DNA of 64,000 nt from Agrypnia vestita (GCA_016648135.1 JADDOH010023014.1:166709-230708), one strand, 5' to 3'. Counted from the first letter of the stretch, positions 10,570 through 20,739 are shown. Numbers and translations: made by a program. Notes: generated from the sequence alone by a model not told the origin.

Positions 10570-10760
10570 TATCTATTGCTTTGTATTGTTTGGTTTGCTT
10601 TTGTTTGGTGACATTGAAGCGGTTTTGTGTGGACGCCTCCCAGCGTTTAAGTAGCGCGGGGAGGATGACCACTTTAGCATTAAAAAAATGCCAAATTGGG
10701 TGGCGAAAGTGTAGGGCCGATTGGGTGTGTGGTGGGTCCGTCTTCGCAGTTGTGGCGGTT
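10570..10760 (-). mobile_element. Unclassified retroelement fragment, copy 1
   Basis: On the minus strand it shares the order ACCCACCAC, CGGCCCTAC, CGCCA, CATTTTT, TTAAA with 25511-25759. A strand-specific AT-rich tail follows at its 3' side (lower coordinates). No protein family is recognised. Confidence 0.45.
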
Positions 10761-10990
10761 TCTTTTCAAAGTGGCCGACGGTCCAGCCGGTTCGCACGCG
10801 CGGCGCGGTGAGGCCACAGCTCAGCGAGCAGCGCCGCTGGTCCCGGCTCCGGTTACGGCCGCGCCACTGTTCAGCCAACGGGCGAAACCGCCGATGTCTT
10901 CATAAGCACCGCGGTCGAGGTGCGAACACACACCACTGAACCGAGACACGACTAAAGGTCCAACGATAAAACGCCCACGTGACGAAAAAA
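10760..10990. other. GC- and CpG-rich island
   Basis: A block rich in CG dinucleotides (CGCGCGGCGCGGTGAGG, CCGGTTACGGCCGCGCC) in an AT-rich region. Overlapping short frames are open on both strands because stops are rare at this composition. I cannot say whether it is an exon, a promoter or part of an element. Confidence 0.4.
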
Positions 10991-11339
10991 CAACCACAAG
11001 CAAAATTTCAAAATGTTTTTTAATTAAAGAGATTCAACCTTCCCGTTCCGGAACGGGGTTAAAGTTAACCCCAAAAATATTATTTTTAAAACTATTTAAT
11101 TTTTGTGTGTGAAAGAACTTGAGTGTGTGAATGTAGGAGCGAAAACGAGTTGATAATATACAAGTTGAACAGCCATGGAGTCATTACGTACCTAACCCTG
11201 TTCGATACCTTTTGTAATATCAAACCATGGTGTGAATGATCAATTGATACTTGTACGCAGTACTTCCTTCGTAAAGGGATGCGATTGCGTGGATATAAGT
11301 TTACTGTTCACCTAATAACCAGAGAGTACCTTTCATAAC

Positions 11340-11660
11340 CTTCTTCTTATAACTATCATAAGCCTTTTGCAGATCTACAAATGCACAGAAAAGTTTTTGA
11401 ATTTACGCTAAAAAAAATTTCCGTCCACACTCGCAGAGAGAAGATCTGATCCATGTATCCTCTTTCACCCACAAAAGCCCCTTGCACGCCCCATACCTTT
11501 TCTTTCGTTACCGACCTTACTCTTTCTATCAAAATTCTTACGTAAAGTTTGCCAACCGAGCTCAAAAGACTTGCCCTGTAGTTCCCGTATTCTATTCTTG
11601 AACCTTTATCTTAGTAGAGAGGCATAATAGCTGCTCTCCCCCAGTCTAAAGGGGTACCAG
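11340..11660 (-). pseudogene. Non-LTR RT fragment, N-terminal RT motifs
   Basis: The minus strand encodes LSSVGKLYVRILIERV, QGAFVGERGYMDQIF and SKTFLCIC followed by a frame break before AYDSYK-like residues. This is the order of RT blocks 1-3 of insect non-LTR retrotransposons (NYR-ISLLS--GK, Q-GF--GR---DQIF, LY--F-DL-KAYD). A frame change occurs near 11380. Both ends of the protein are missing. Confidence 0.7.
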
Positions 11661-11666
11661 TACAAA

Positions 11667-11770
11667 CTACATACTTCAAATTTCACACTTCAAACTGCAC
11701 ACTTCAAATTGCACACTACAAATTTTAAACTTCAAAGTACACAATGTATACACTCCAAATTAGAAAACTT
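11667..11770. repeat. Short irregular CTTCAAA repeats
   Basis: About eight imperfect units of roughly 13 bases built on CACTTCAAA and TACTTCAAA. The same motif fills the ends of the hAT-like element at 46344-47037, so this may be a piece of a relative. Confidence 0.5.
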
Positions 11771-11844
11771 ATAAAAACGGAGCTCAAGGGGACAGAATCA
11801 GAAACACGCAAATTAGAGAAAGTCTCGAAGTGGAACCCTTATTG

Positions 11845-12110
11845 CATTTAACGAGAATTCACAGCTACGGTGGCTTGAACATATCTTGCGGATGCCGGCA
11901 GATAGACTGCCAAAGCGGGTATTCCAGGCAAGACCAGAAGGCAGAAGACCAAGGGGCCGTCCTAGGAGGAGCTGGCGGACACAGTTGGAGGACTGCTGCG
12001 AAGCGAGGTTGCAACTGAATTGGGCTGTTGGAACCTCCCATGCGGTGCAGGGACCCCGACCAAATAGGATAAGGAGTAGAAGAAGGAGAAGAGGGAAGAA
12101 TATATGTTCC
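11845..12110 (+). pseudogene. Non-LTR retrotransposon RT tail
   Basis: Reads QLRWLEHILRMPADRLPKR, then a basic GRRPRGRPRRSWRTQLEDC stretch, and continues to a stop. R-LRW-GHI-RMP--RLPK followed by GRPR--W is a standard C-terminal signature of insect endonuclease/RT proteins. The catalytic domain is absent. A (GAAGAAG)-like purine tract follows at about 12070-12100. Confidence 0.75.
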
Positions 12111-12549
12111 AAAATGAAACATTCCATATATAAATATAGAGAATATATAAATAAACATTATACTTTATACTCATGAAACAGTATACATAGATTTCGCAGC
12201 TGGTAATGATACCTATATGATTTTTTTTAACATTAAAAAAAAATTCAGATCTGTTAGGTCAAATGCGAATTGTGTAGCCCAAAAACTTTTTCCGTATTCC
12301 AACAATTGCAGACAGTTAATTTCAACTCAGTAAATAGCCAAGTCGATAACAAACCATATTCCGCTTATCAGCCATGTGTGAACATTATTACTTCCTGGCG
12401 TGTAATGCATTGCAATGACTCAGGGGATGGTTTCATTTTCATGAAATGGCGAAATGAAACCAACTTCTCAATCAGACAGGCAAAGTTCGCAAGAAGATAA
12501 GGACGTAGTTTTACATGTGTAACAACGTGTGTGTGATATGAAATGAGGG

Positions 12550-12870
12550 AGTGTAAAAGCGAAGGCAGTAATATCCAAAAAATTAAAAAATGGTTTGTAT
12601 GCAGTCACCGAGGATTACTAATTTATAATGTACTGAATTCTAGATTTTATGTATCTATCGCTTCAAAAATCAAGTTTCCAAATCCCAATTATAATAATTT
12701 CGTTGTCTGTCCGTCTATCCATCCGTCGTAACTTTTTGACGGGTCACAGCTAGTCAAGCAATGTGTATTCTTGTAATGTAAAAAGCAAAGGCAGCAATAT
12801 CCACTTCAACCAATCAACCCCTAAGAGGGGTCGATTTTAAACCGGTATAGAAGCAAAGGCAGCAATATCA
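12550..12870 (+). repeat. Family F copies
   Basis: Two or three adjoining pieces: AAAGCGAAGGCAGTAATATCC with GCAGTCACCGAGGATTACTA at 12557-12625, then AAAGCAAAGGCAGCAATATCC at about 12780, and GAAGCAAAGGCAGCAATATC at about 12850. Confidence 0.6.
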
Positions 12871-12960
12871 GGGTGTCACGCAGCTAGTAGCAAAAGCTTC
12901 AGGGGAGTCTTCTTCATTCAATTTTGAATACAATAGGAGTAATAGGTGAATATTACATTG
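12866..12960 (+). mobile_element. Foldback family C terminal fragment
   Basis: CAGGGTGTCACGCAGCTAGT and AGCAAAAGCTTCAGGGGAGT match the left end of 22748-23020. Truncated after about 90 bases. Confidence 0.6.
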
Positions 12961-13055
12961 TGTAAAGTGATCACTTAAGCCAGTCATATGATTGGTCGTA
13001 AGCCCTGTCAACACCCAAAGACTTCCATACCTACTTTCCCATATAAATACTCACA
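12958..13055 (-). repeat. Family E copy
   Basis: Minus-strand match to 24818-24955: TGTAAAGTGATCACTTAAGC, then CCCAAAGACTTCCATACC and TTTCCCATATAAATA. Confidence 0.65.
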
Positions 13056-13691
13056 TGTCCACCCCACACACACACCGAAACTCATCATAATGCATCCATA
13101 AACCGACACATCATCCAAGCGCGCTATGAATAATGAAAAATATTTCGTTTTATAAGTTGCCATGTTTGTATATTCTGATTATATATAATTATCTTACTTC
13201 TCTGACACTGTGTGGTGCACGTCATTGGTACATAAATCTGTAACTTGTTCGTTGTAATCTGAAAAGCTCTTATGCATGTACTGTATTGGAACAATATACA
13301 CCTACAGGGTTATTTGAAAAACATTAATAACCTCGCAGGACTGTATTCCTGTCTTGATTATGTGTCAAAAATGTTGTAGTGCCATAACCCAATTAATATC
13401 AATAATTATGAAGTTATGCAATATCAAAGTTTGCATTTTTTTCAATATTTCTGACCTATTTTTTACAATTTACAAATACATTACAGTAACTTATATCGAT
13501 TACGAAAAATTCATTTGTTTCAAAACAAGTTTAATAAAATGATAAACACCTTGCAGAAATTCCAATTGAAATGTTTTCCAATTGGGATTGAAAGGTTTTT
13601 ATTATTTTATTTGACTTGTATTAAAGGGAATAAGTTTTCACATTCAATATAAGTTACTGTAATGATAGTTCAACGTTTTACATAACATAAG

Positions 13692-13928
13692 TCGCGACGC
13701 GCGAAAGGGACAGAACATGACAGAGAGGGTAAATGAATATAAGGGCGAGCAGCGCGAGTGAAGGGGCTTTTTTGCATTATATCGAGACCGATCGCTATTG
13801 TTCATTGTTATTACCGTATCTCTGTAAAACGTATTGTTACCGCCAATAAATGACGAGTCTACAACAAGATCCTTTATTGGAAGAAACCCACAAAAAAGCA
13901 CAAGGAAGAACATGACAAGAATATCACA
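13692..13928. mobile_element. Solo LTR, copy 1
   Basis: A 237-bp sequence flanked by a perfect 5-bp duplication ATAAG (13687-13691 and 13929-13933) inside the family A core. A related 229-bp copy at 53060-53288 has TG...CA ends and its own 5-bp duplication. Shared motifs are TTTTTTGCATTATATCGAGA, CCGTATCTCTGTAAAACG and AAGATCCTTTATTGGAAGAA. The left end here is TC rather than TG. No internal retrotransposon sequence is present. Confidence 0.75.
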
Positions 13929-14030
13929 ATAAGAAATATTGAAAAAAAATGTAAACTTAGATGTCGCATATCTTCATAAGTAGGTATTGATATTAGGTCA
14001 TGGTCGCTTACAAATTTTAGACTATCCTTA

Positions 14031-14817
14031 AAGCGTCTGATACACATGCTTCTTTAGTGGCACGTGAGCATGCGCAGTATCGACTTTGACAGTGGCATGC
14101 TTATTAGTGGCATGTGTGTACGCACATTGCTAGAAATGAGCATGCCACCTAGTGGCATGCTCAAAAATCAACCGCCGGTTGATTTATAAGCATGCCACTG
14201 TCATTCACCATAGAGAAGGGGTATCTTTGGAGCATGTGTGAACAGACTTGCTTATTTATGAGCATGCTTATGTCATTCGCGGGCTTCGCGGGCTTCGCGG
14301 CTAGTATTATCAATGCGATCTTCTCAGTCCGCGACAGATGAAACAAATATGGCGCGTTGGGGAGATGATAAAACATTACGTTTCGTGACTTATTATAAGA
14401 ATCACGAATGTCTGTGGAATACTCGGTCACCGTTGTGTAAAAATAATATAGTGAGAAATAATGTTTACGAAACTTTATCAATAGGCATGAATGATTCAAA
14501 TCTTACAATAAAAATTATATAAACTAAAATCAAAAATGTGCGGATGGAAACTCGGGAACTTTTTTGATTTATTGGTTCATTTGAATTTTCTATTTCAGTT
14601 TGCAAAGTTTCCATTTTGAACAAGAGCGTCTCTATTCTATGACAAGAGCATGCCACTAATAAGCATGTGTGTTTGACTGTTAGCTTTGGGCATGCTTATT
14701 TATGAGCATGCCACTAATAAGCATGCCAGTAATGAGCAAGTGTGTACAGTTGTTAGGGCATGCTTATTAGTGGCACGCTCATTAGCATGTCAGTAAAGAA
14801 GCATGTGTATCTGTACC
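14031..14817 (+). mobile_element. MADF-carrying Harbinger-like MITE, copy 2
   Basis: Flanked by TTA (14028-14030 and 14818-14820). Ends pair as GATACACATGCTTCTTTA on the left and its complement on the right. Subterminal regions are packed with GCATGC, TTATTAGTGGCATG and GAGCATGCCAC in both orientations, possible transposase sites. The interior carries a MADF remnant (14310-14522). A 3-bp TTA target fits PIF/Harbinger. Confidence 0.8.
14313..14522 (+). pseudogene. MADF/Myb-SANT-like domain fragment
   Basis: The frame reads ARWGDDKTLRFVTYYKNHEC, LWNTRSPLCKNN, then RNNVYETLSIGMND. Spacing of the tryptophan, the aromatic YY--H--LWN core and the later R--VYE---GM segment fits a MADF domain, a DNA-binding fold found in the second protein of PIF/Harbinger transposons and in many insect transcription factors. 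The frame stops 69 codons after its first ATG with no transposase following. Domain assignment is by motif only. Confidence 0.6.
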
Positions 14818-14820
14818 TTA

Positions 14821-15553
14821 AGGCGTCTGATACACATGCTTCTTTAGTGGCACGTGAGCATGCGCAGTATCGACTTTGACAGTGGCATGCTTATTAGTGG
14901 CATGTGTGTACGCACATTGCTAGAAATGAGCATGCCACCTAGTGGCATGCTCAAAAATCAACCGCCGGTTGATTTATAAGCATGCCACTGTCATTCACCA
15001 TAGAGAAGGGGTATCTTTGGAGCATGTGTGAACAGACTTGCTTATTTATGAGCATGCTTATGTCATTCGCGGGCTTCGCGGCTAGTATTGTCGATGCGAT
15101 CTTCTCAAACATTACTTTTCGTGACTTATTATAGGAATCACGAATGTCTGCGGAATACTCGGTCACCGTTGTGTAAAAATAATATAGTGAGAAATAATGT
15201 TTACGAAACTTTATTAATAGGCATGAATGATTCAAATCTTACAATAAAAATTATATAAACTAAAATCAAAAATGTGCGGATGGAAACTCGGGAACTTTTT
15301 TGATTTATTGGTTCATTTGAATTTTCTATTTCAGTTTGCAAAGTTTCCATTTTGAACAAGAGCGTCTCTATTCTATGACAAGAGCATGCCACTAATAAGC
15401 ATGTGTGTTTGACTGTTAGCTTTGGGCATGCTTATTTATGAGCATGCCACTAATAAGCATGCCAGTAATGAGCAAGTGTGTACAGTTGTTAGGGCATGCT
15501 TATTAGTGGCATGCTCATTAGCATGTCAGTAAAGAAGCATGTGTATCTGTACC
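14821..15553 (+). mobile_element. MADF-carrying Harbinger-like MITE, copy 3
   Basis: Joined head to tail to copy 2 through a single shared TTA (14818-14820), with TTA also at 15554-15556. Nearly identical to copy 2 but with a deletion after CGATGCGATCTTCTCA (about 15107) that removes the domain's first tryptophan. Confidence 0.8.
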
Positions 15554-15585
15554 TTAAAGCAGGAATATAATCTTGCTAGGTTGTT

Positions 15586-15783
15586 AATCTTCTGTGTATA
15601 GTATTCTGGGATACTCTGCCGTGTATATGTGACCTCTCTGGCCGACGTTTCGGATCCTATTGCAGGGCTGATGTGATGATGATGATGATCAGCCCTGATG
15701 ACCCTGCAATGGGATCCGAAACGTCGGCCAGAGAGGTCACACATACACGGCAGAGTATCCCAGAATACTATACACAGAAGATT
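15586..15783. mobile_element. 198-bp hairpin element
   Basis: Arms of about 85 bp (AATCTTCTGTGTATAGTATT... and its complement, through GGCCGACGTTTCGGATCC) enclose a centre of (GAT)n and a smaller inverted pair AGGGCTGAT/ATCAGCCCT. It sits in the right arm of the family A copy. No clear target duplication. Could be a MITE or a foldback element. Confidence 0.75.
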
Positions 15784-15999
15784 CCGAACGGCCGTGAAAA
15801 CCTAAGGACATTTTTGAGGTTATTAATGGTTTCCAAATAACCCTGTATATAAAATAAATGAAATATAACTCGGTTATATGACGCTCCCTCCGGGGACAAG
15901 TATCCAGTAATTGTGTTCATGAAAAATGTGAGCGTAAATCAATCGCAATTCAAAATATTCTACCATGTACCGTTTAGATTTAACAAATTACATGATGCG

Positions 16000-16200
16000 T
16001 GCAATTCGTACTGGGTAGGTACCCGCGCGCCAACGTTCGCGTGGTTCGCGCCTTATCAGTAAAGAAAGCACTTGATTGCCGCGGTGTGACGGCCAGCGAT
16101 TACGTTCTCAGATGTTGCGCGGGTCGGCAGAGGGGGCCGAGCCGACAGCGGCCGCCCGGGGCGCCCGGCCGAGGGGGGCACCAAAAGTCATTCGCTCTGA
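16000..16200. other. GC-rich island
   Basis: CpG-dense stretch (ACCCGCGCGCCAACGTTCGC, CCGCCCGGGGCGCCCGGCCG). Frames are open by composition only. Possible host regulatory DNA or exon; unassigned. Confidence 0.35.
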
Positions 16201-16255
16201 CCGGCGTTTCAGTTAAAATGGCCGATTGTAGAATTTTTTAATTTTTTATTTATCC
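16185..16255 (+). repeat. Segment shared with 30915-30975 (family G)
   Basis: ATTCGCTCTGACCGGCGTTT and CAGTTAAAATGGCCGATTGT match 30920-30965. The downstream continuation of the 31-kb copy is found here at 17300-17433 and after 18241, so this locus is the same segment with insertions. Confidence 0.65.
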
Positions 16256-16343
16256 TAAATTACTTATTAAATAGAAAGAGGTAAAGGTAGTTGCTTAACT
16301 AAACAAGTCTTTTTAAAATTTAGTTAAAAATAAGTGTAATTAG

Positions 16344-17080
16344 TAGTGTTGCACCGATTGTAGGTTCTGTCGAATGTAGAATTCGGCCGAATGTTCGGCC
16401 GAAGTTCGGCCGAAGTTCGGCCGAAATTCGGTTAAATTTCGCGCGCTTTTGCCCGATAAATAGGTCAGATCGCCATCACGAAAACACGTGAAATAGTTTA
16501 TTGACTCTGTGTTTTTTAATTAATTAAGCGGCACCGCGTAGTCCTGGATAGTTGTTATAGATTATTTTATTTTATTAAAGCATATATATTGTTGATACTT
16601 GATGTGGTTTCTTTTCTAGAGAATAAAAAACGTGATCCATTCACACGTTACCTATTTATAAATCAACATTTTGTCTATATTTAATTTTAAATTAAATTTC
16701 TTTACACTTTTCCATTTCTTATTTAAATCCTACTTATTTAATATTTACAAATGTGAAAAATTAAATGGTTGGATGGATGTTTGTTACTCAATCACGCCAG
16801 AATGACTAAACGGATCTGGATGAAATTTGGCACATAGATAGATTATTGTCTGGAAAAGCACAAAGAATACTTTTTATCCCAGTATAGGTTTTTGTAGGAT
16901 GAAATCGAAGTCTCTGCGAACGAAGTCGCTAAAAAAGCTAGTTAATTAATAAACTACCGAAGTTCGATAGATTTAAACGAAGTTCGGTAGATTTAAACGA
17001 AATTCGGCCAAAGACGATATCGGTAAAAGTTGCGGAAGTTCGGCTATACCGAATGTGAAACGAATTTCGGTGCATCTCTA
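16344..17080. mobile_element. hAT-like element with CGGCCGAA subterminal repeats
   Basis: Ends TAGTGTTGCACCGA and the complement of TAGAGATGCACCGA. The flanks GTAATTAG and ATAATAAG agree at 6 of 8 positions, plausible as an aged 8-bp duplication. Repeated GTTCGGCCGAA units lie just inside the left end and GAAGTTCGGTAGATTTAAAC units inside the right. A Helitron-like fragment occupies 16769-16941. No transposase left. Confidence 0.65.
16769..16941 (+). mobile_element. Helitron-like fragment
   Basis: Contains GATCTGGATGAAATTTGGCA and ends GCGAACGAAGTCGCTAAAAA-AGCTAG followed by T. The CTAG end with an upstream GCGA--GTCGC hairpin is typical of non-autonomous Helitrons. Nested in the hAT-like element. 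Confidence 0.6.
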
Positions 17081-17433
17081 ATAATAAGCGTGTAATACTT
17101 ATAAAATGCACTAAATTACAAATTCACTTAACATAGAGAAACATAGAGAAACAAAGAGAAACAAAACACATTTACAGAAAGTATTTGAATTATAATAGTC
17201 ACAATTTTTTTTCAATGGAATCTAAGCAGTCACATTTGGCACATTGCTTTCATTTTGAAGTCCGCCTACATTTAGTGACCACTTTGTTAGCTTCTGTTAA
17301 AATAAATCTATCACTTTTAACCCTTACTTCTATTTTATTTAAAATATTATTAACCTCAATGTGTATATTAAATTTGGATCATTTTTTAAAATGCTTTCGA
17401 AATATTTTCTTCTCTAAAATCACTTATTCTTTA

Positions 17434-18241
17434 AAGGTACAGATACATATGCTTATTTCTGGCACGCTCATTAGCATTCTCAAAACTAGCATGCCCTAAC
17501 AACTGTACACACTTGCTCATTATTAGTATGCTTATTTAAAGCATGCTCATAAATAAGCATGCTCAAAGCTAACAATCAAATACACATGCTTATTAGTGGC
17601 ATGCTCTTGTCAGAGAATAGAGACGCTCTTGTTCAAAATGGAAACTGCAAATTGAAATAGAAAATTCAAGTGAACCAATAAATCAAAATATTCTTGATTT
17701 TAGTTTTTATAATTTTTATTGTAAGATTTGAATCATTCATGTCTTTTAATAAAGTTTCATATACATTATTTCTTGGTATATTATTTTTACATAGCGGTGT
17801 CCGAGTATTCCACAGACATTCGTGATTCCTATAATAAGTGACGAAAAGTAATGTTTTATCATCTCCCCAACGCGCCATATTTGTTTCATCTGACTGAGAA
17901 GATCGCATTGATAATCGATACTAACCGCGAATGACATAAGCATGCTCATAATAAGCAAGCCAGTTCACACATGCTCAAAAGATACACCTTCTTATGGTGA
18001 ATGACATAAGCATGCTCATAATAAGCAAGCCTGTTCACACATGCTCAAAAGATACACCTTCTTATGGTGAATGACATTAGCATGCTCATAAATCAACCGC
18101 GGTTGATTTTTGAGCATGCCACTAATGAGCATGCTTATTACTAGCAATGTGTGTACACACATGCCACTAATAAGCAAGGGCTAAAGAAGGTCAATACTGC
18201 GCATGCTCACGTGCCACTAATAAGCGTGTGTATCAGTACAT
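17434..18241 (-). mobile_element. MADF-carrying Harbinger-like MITE, copy 4
   Basis: Inverted relative to copies 1-3, with TTA on each side (17431-17433 and 18242-18244). GCATGC-rich ends and the MADF remnant are conserved. A 60-bp segment including GTTCACACATGCTCAAAAG is tandemly duplicated at about 17935-18060. The host sequence continues across the element and matches the uninterrupted copy at 31040-31110. Confidence 0.8.
17666..17908 (-). pseudogene. MADF/Myb-SANT-like domain fragment
   Basis: Minus strand encodes ARWGDDKTLLFVTYYRNHEC and LWNTRTPLCKNNIPRNNVYE, the same domain as in copy 2 with substitutions and an internal 2-codon deletion near its start. No transposase follows. Confidence 0.6.
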
Positions 18242-18261
18242 TTATTCTTTAATTCTGTCAT

Positions 18262-18480
18262 CCTGTCACCCTGTTGCCAGTGCCCGAGACGCCCGAAGTC
18301 CCGGCGTCGGCCCTGCGGGTAGGCACCCAACCCGCCTGCGATAATGGCGGTCTTGGGCTTATCGCGCTCCCTCTTCGCCCGACGCCATGTTGTTTGTTTG
18401 ATTCGCGACTTTTCCGGACGGCGAATGCGTTCTTCGAAATTCGAATATGTTCCGAGATTTTTGTTTACGGCTAGACACGT
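18262..18480. other. GC-rich unique island
   Basis: CGCCCGAAGTCCCGGCGTCG and CTCTTCGCCCGACGCCATG in an AT-rich setting. A 66-codon frame is open on the plus strand but resembles nothing I know. No repeat partner in the window. Confidence 0.35.
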
Positions 18481-19090
18481 GCAAGGACCCAGCGAAAATG
18501 CTGAATAGATAAAATATTACACGACAATGTAGTCTTTATGCTGTATGCTAACGAAAGATGTAAAGAACACCAAAATATATAGACACGAAACGGCGTATAG
18601 ATTTCTTATCCGCAATCTAGAGCCACGTTTGGTGTCAATAGGTTCGCCTTGTTTAAAAAAATTAGGTACTACGAGCTTGTTAATTTTCAAACAGTAGGGT
18701 AATTTTCAAACATTTTACAGATATCTATGAAAATATATGAAATAGATTCAGAAAAATAAATTATATTTTGTAACTCAGTATGGATGATGTGGGATATTGT
18801 AATAATAATTAAAATATAGGATTCCATTAAAACGCGAGTTAATCGTTGTTAAGCAAGAATTATAGATAAACATACGTGATCTATGATGTTTGTCACTATA
18901 ATTTGTTTCGTTTCTATGATAACTTCGCTTTGTTTTTACTGGTGTTTGCATGATTTTTATACAGATTTTGCCGTGTCTGTGGCTTATTTTAATAAAATAA
19001 CTCTCTAAGAACACATTTAAGGTAATGGAGGACGAATTTTCACAAGGAAAATCCGAAACGTGATGCTTTAATGTTGGATTCATTTTTCAA
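18481..19090. other. AT-rich, no feature recognised
   Basis: No gene or repeat partner seen. A 102-codon minus-strand frame (18775-19083) has no recognisable motif. Confidence 0.45.
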
Positions 19091-19094
19091 AATG

Positions 19095-19170
19095 GACAAA
19101 TTGATTCGTTCATCTCAGAATGTACTAAACGGCACATAGGATTTATTACATATACAGCAACGATATAGCA
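19095..19170 (+). repeat. Transposon end shared with 57820-57885
   Basis: ATCTCAGAATGTACTAAACG, GCACATAGG and ATACAGCAACGATAT also form the right end of the insert at about 57640-57885. There the opposite end carries an inverted TCGTCGCTGTATGTATAAT. Here the piece abuts the minisatellite. Confidence 0.6.
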
Positions 19171-19182
19171 GATAACTAGTTG

Positions 19183-20355
19183 TATGTGGCATTTTGCCAG
19201 TTGCACGCATTACCATTAGCATGTGGCATATTACGAGTTGCATGTAGCGATTTGCCAGTTGTGCGTGGCGCATTACCATTAGCATGTGGCATATTACCAA
19301 TTGCATGTAGCGATTTGCCAGTTGTGCGTGGCGCATTACCATTAGCATGTGGCATATTACCAATTGCATGTAGCAATTTGCCATTTGCGCGCGGCGCATT
19401 ACCATTAGCATGTGGCATATTACCAATTGCATGTAGCGATTTGCCAGTTGCGCGCGGCGCATTACCATTAGCATGTGGCATATTACCAATTGCATGTAGC
19501 GATTTGCCAGTTGCGCGCGGCGCATTACCATTAGCATGTGGCATATTACCAATTGCATGTAGCGATTTGCCAGTTGCGCGCGGCGCATTACCATTAGCAT
19601 GTGGCATATTACCAATTGCATGTAGCGATTTGCCATTTGCGCGCGGCGCATTACCATTAGCATGTGGCATATTACCAATTGCATGTAGCGATTTGCCAGT
19701 TGCGCGCGGCGCATTACCATTAGCATGTGGCATATTACCAATTGCATGTAGCGATTTGCCAGTTGCAAGCGGCGCATTACCATTAGCATGTGGCATATTA
19801 CCAATTGCATGTAGCGATTTGCCAGTTGCGCGCGGCGCATTACCATTAGCATGTGGCATATTACCAATTGCATGTAGCGATTTGCCAGTTGCGCGCGGCG
19901 CATTACCATTAGCATGTGGCATATTACCAATTGCATGTAGCGATTTGCCATTTGCGCGCGGCGCATTACCATTAGCATGTGGCATATTACCAATTGCATG
20001 TAGCGATTTGCCAGTTGCGCGCGGCGCATTACCATTAGCATGTGGCATATTACCAATTGCATGTAGCGATTTGCCAGTTGCAAGCGGCGCATTACCATTA
20101 GCATGTGGCATATTACCAATTGCATGTAGCGATTTGCCAGTTGCGCGCGGCGCATTACCATTAGCATGTGGCATATTACCAATTGCATGTAGCGATTTGC
20201 CAGTTGCGCGCGGCGCATTACCATTAGCATGTGGCATATTACCAATTGCATGTAGCGATTTGCCAGTTGCGCGCGGCGCATTACCATTAGCATGTGGCAT
20301 ATTACCAATTGCATGTAGCGATTTGCCAGTTGCGCGTGGCGCATTACCATTAGCG
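19183..20355. repeat. 63-bp minisatellite, about 18.6 copies
   Basis: The 63-bp unit is itself three diverged 21-mers: GCATTACCATTAGCATGTGG-C, ATATTACCAATTGCATGTAG-C and GATTTGCCAGTTGCGCGCGG-C. Units are very similar. Variants (CAAGCGG, CCATTTGCG) recur every five units, giving a 315-bp higher-order repeat in the middle of the array. Because 63 is divisible by 3, frames of about 400 codons stay open on both strands. One minus-strand frame reads NAPRATGKSLHAIGNMPHAN-G repeatedly. No flanking exon structure supports translation. Confidence 0.9.
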
Positions 20356-20559
20356 TATGACAGAATATACAACAGAATCCTTCAAGTTTTTCCTACTAGC
20401 TACGAGACATCCTGTGTAACGATTTGTTTTAATTTAACTTTCCTTTTATTTTGTAGTTTTATATGATAATTCAATTTTTATTTCAATTTTTATTTATTCC
20501 ATAATATGTACATTACAAACATTCTGTTCAATGCATACATATTATTAACTTACATCTAA

Positions 20560-20672
20560 AAATATACATATACACATATACATACACATCCATATACACA
20601 TATACATAAACACATATGTATACATACATACACATATACATATACATACATACATACACACACATATACATA
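20560..20672. repeat. (CATA)n-type microsatellite
   Basis: Irregular CATATACA and CATACATA units. It lies beyond the 3' end of the minus-strand LINE tail that follows and is probably that element's simple-repeat tail. Confidence 0.8.
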
Positions 20673-20739
20673 TTGTGTATTAAAATACTAATTTATTATT
20701 AAACAATTTTTAAACAATTAGAAGTGACCTGTATAATCT

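Larger units (their letters stand above)
13303..15847. mobile_element. Foldback family A copy enlarged by nested insertions
   Basis: Outer ends TACAGGGTTATTTGAAAAAC (13303) and CCAAATAACCCTGTA (to 15847) with the palindromic core at 13400-13690 and 13930-14027. Three kinds of insert enlarge an element of about 540 bp to 2.5 kb: a solo LTR (13692-13928), two MADF MITEs in tandem (14031-15553) and a 198-bp hairpin (15586-15783). Confidence 0.85.

Noticed and set aside
10374..11003. Overlapping 60-145 codon frames around 10.4-11.0 kb as genes
   Set aside because: They overlap on both strands in a CpG-rich block where stops are rare and show no domain; part lies in a repeat shared with 25.6 kb.
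11340..11660. Active retrotransposon
   Set aside because: Only RT blocks 1-3 remain, with a frame change; no endonuclease or later RT blocks are adjacent.
19183..20355. CRISPR-like regular spacing of short repeats
   Set aside because: The sequence between any chosen repeats is itself conserved, so it is a plain tandem repeat.
19115..20466. Long open frames of about 400 codons on both strands
   Set aside because: They follow from a 63-bp repeat length divisible by 3. Flanks show no start context, splice sites or domain, and opposite-strand frames are equally open.
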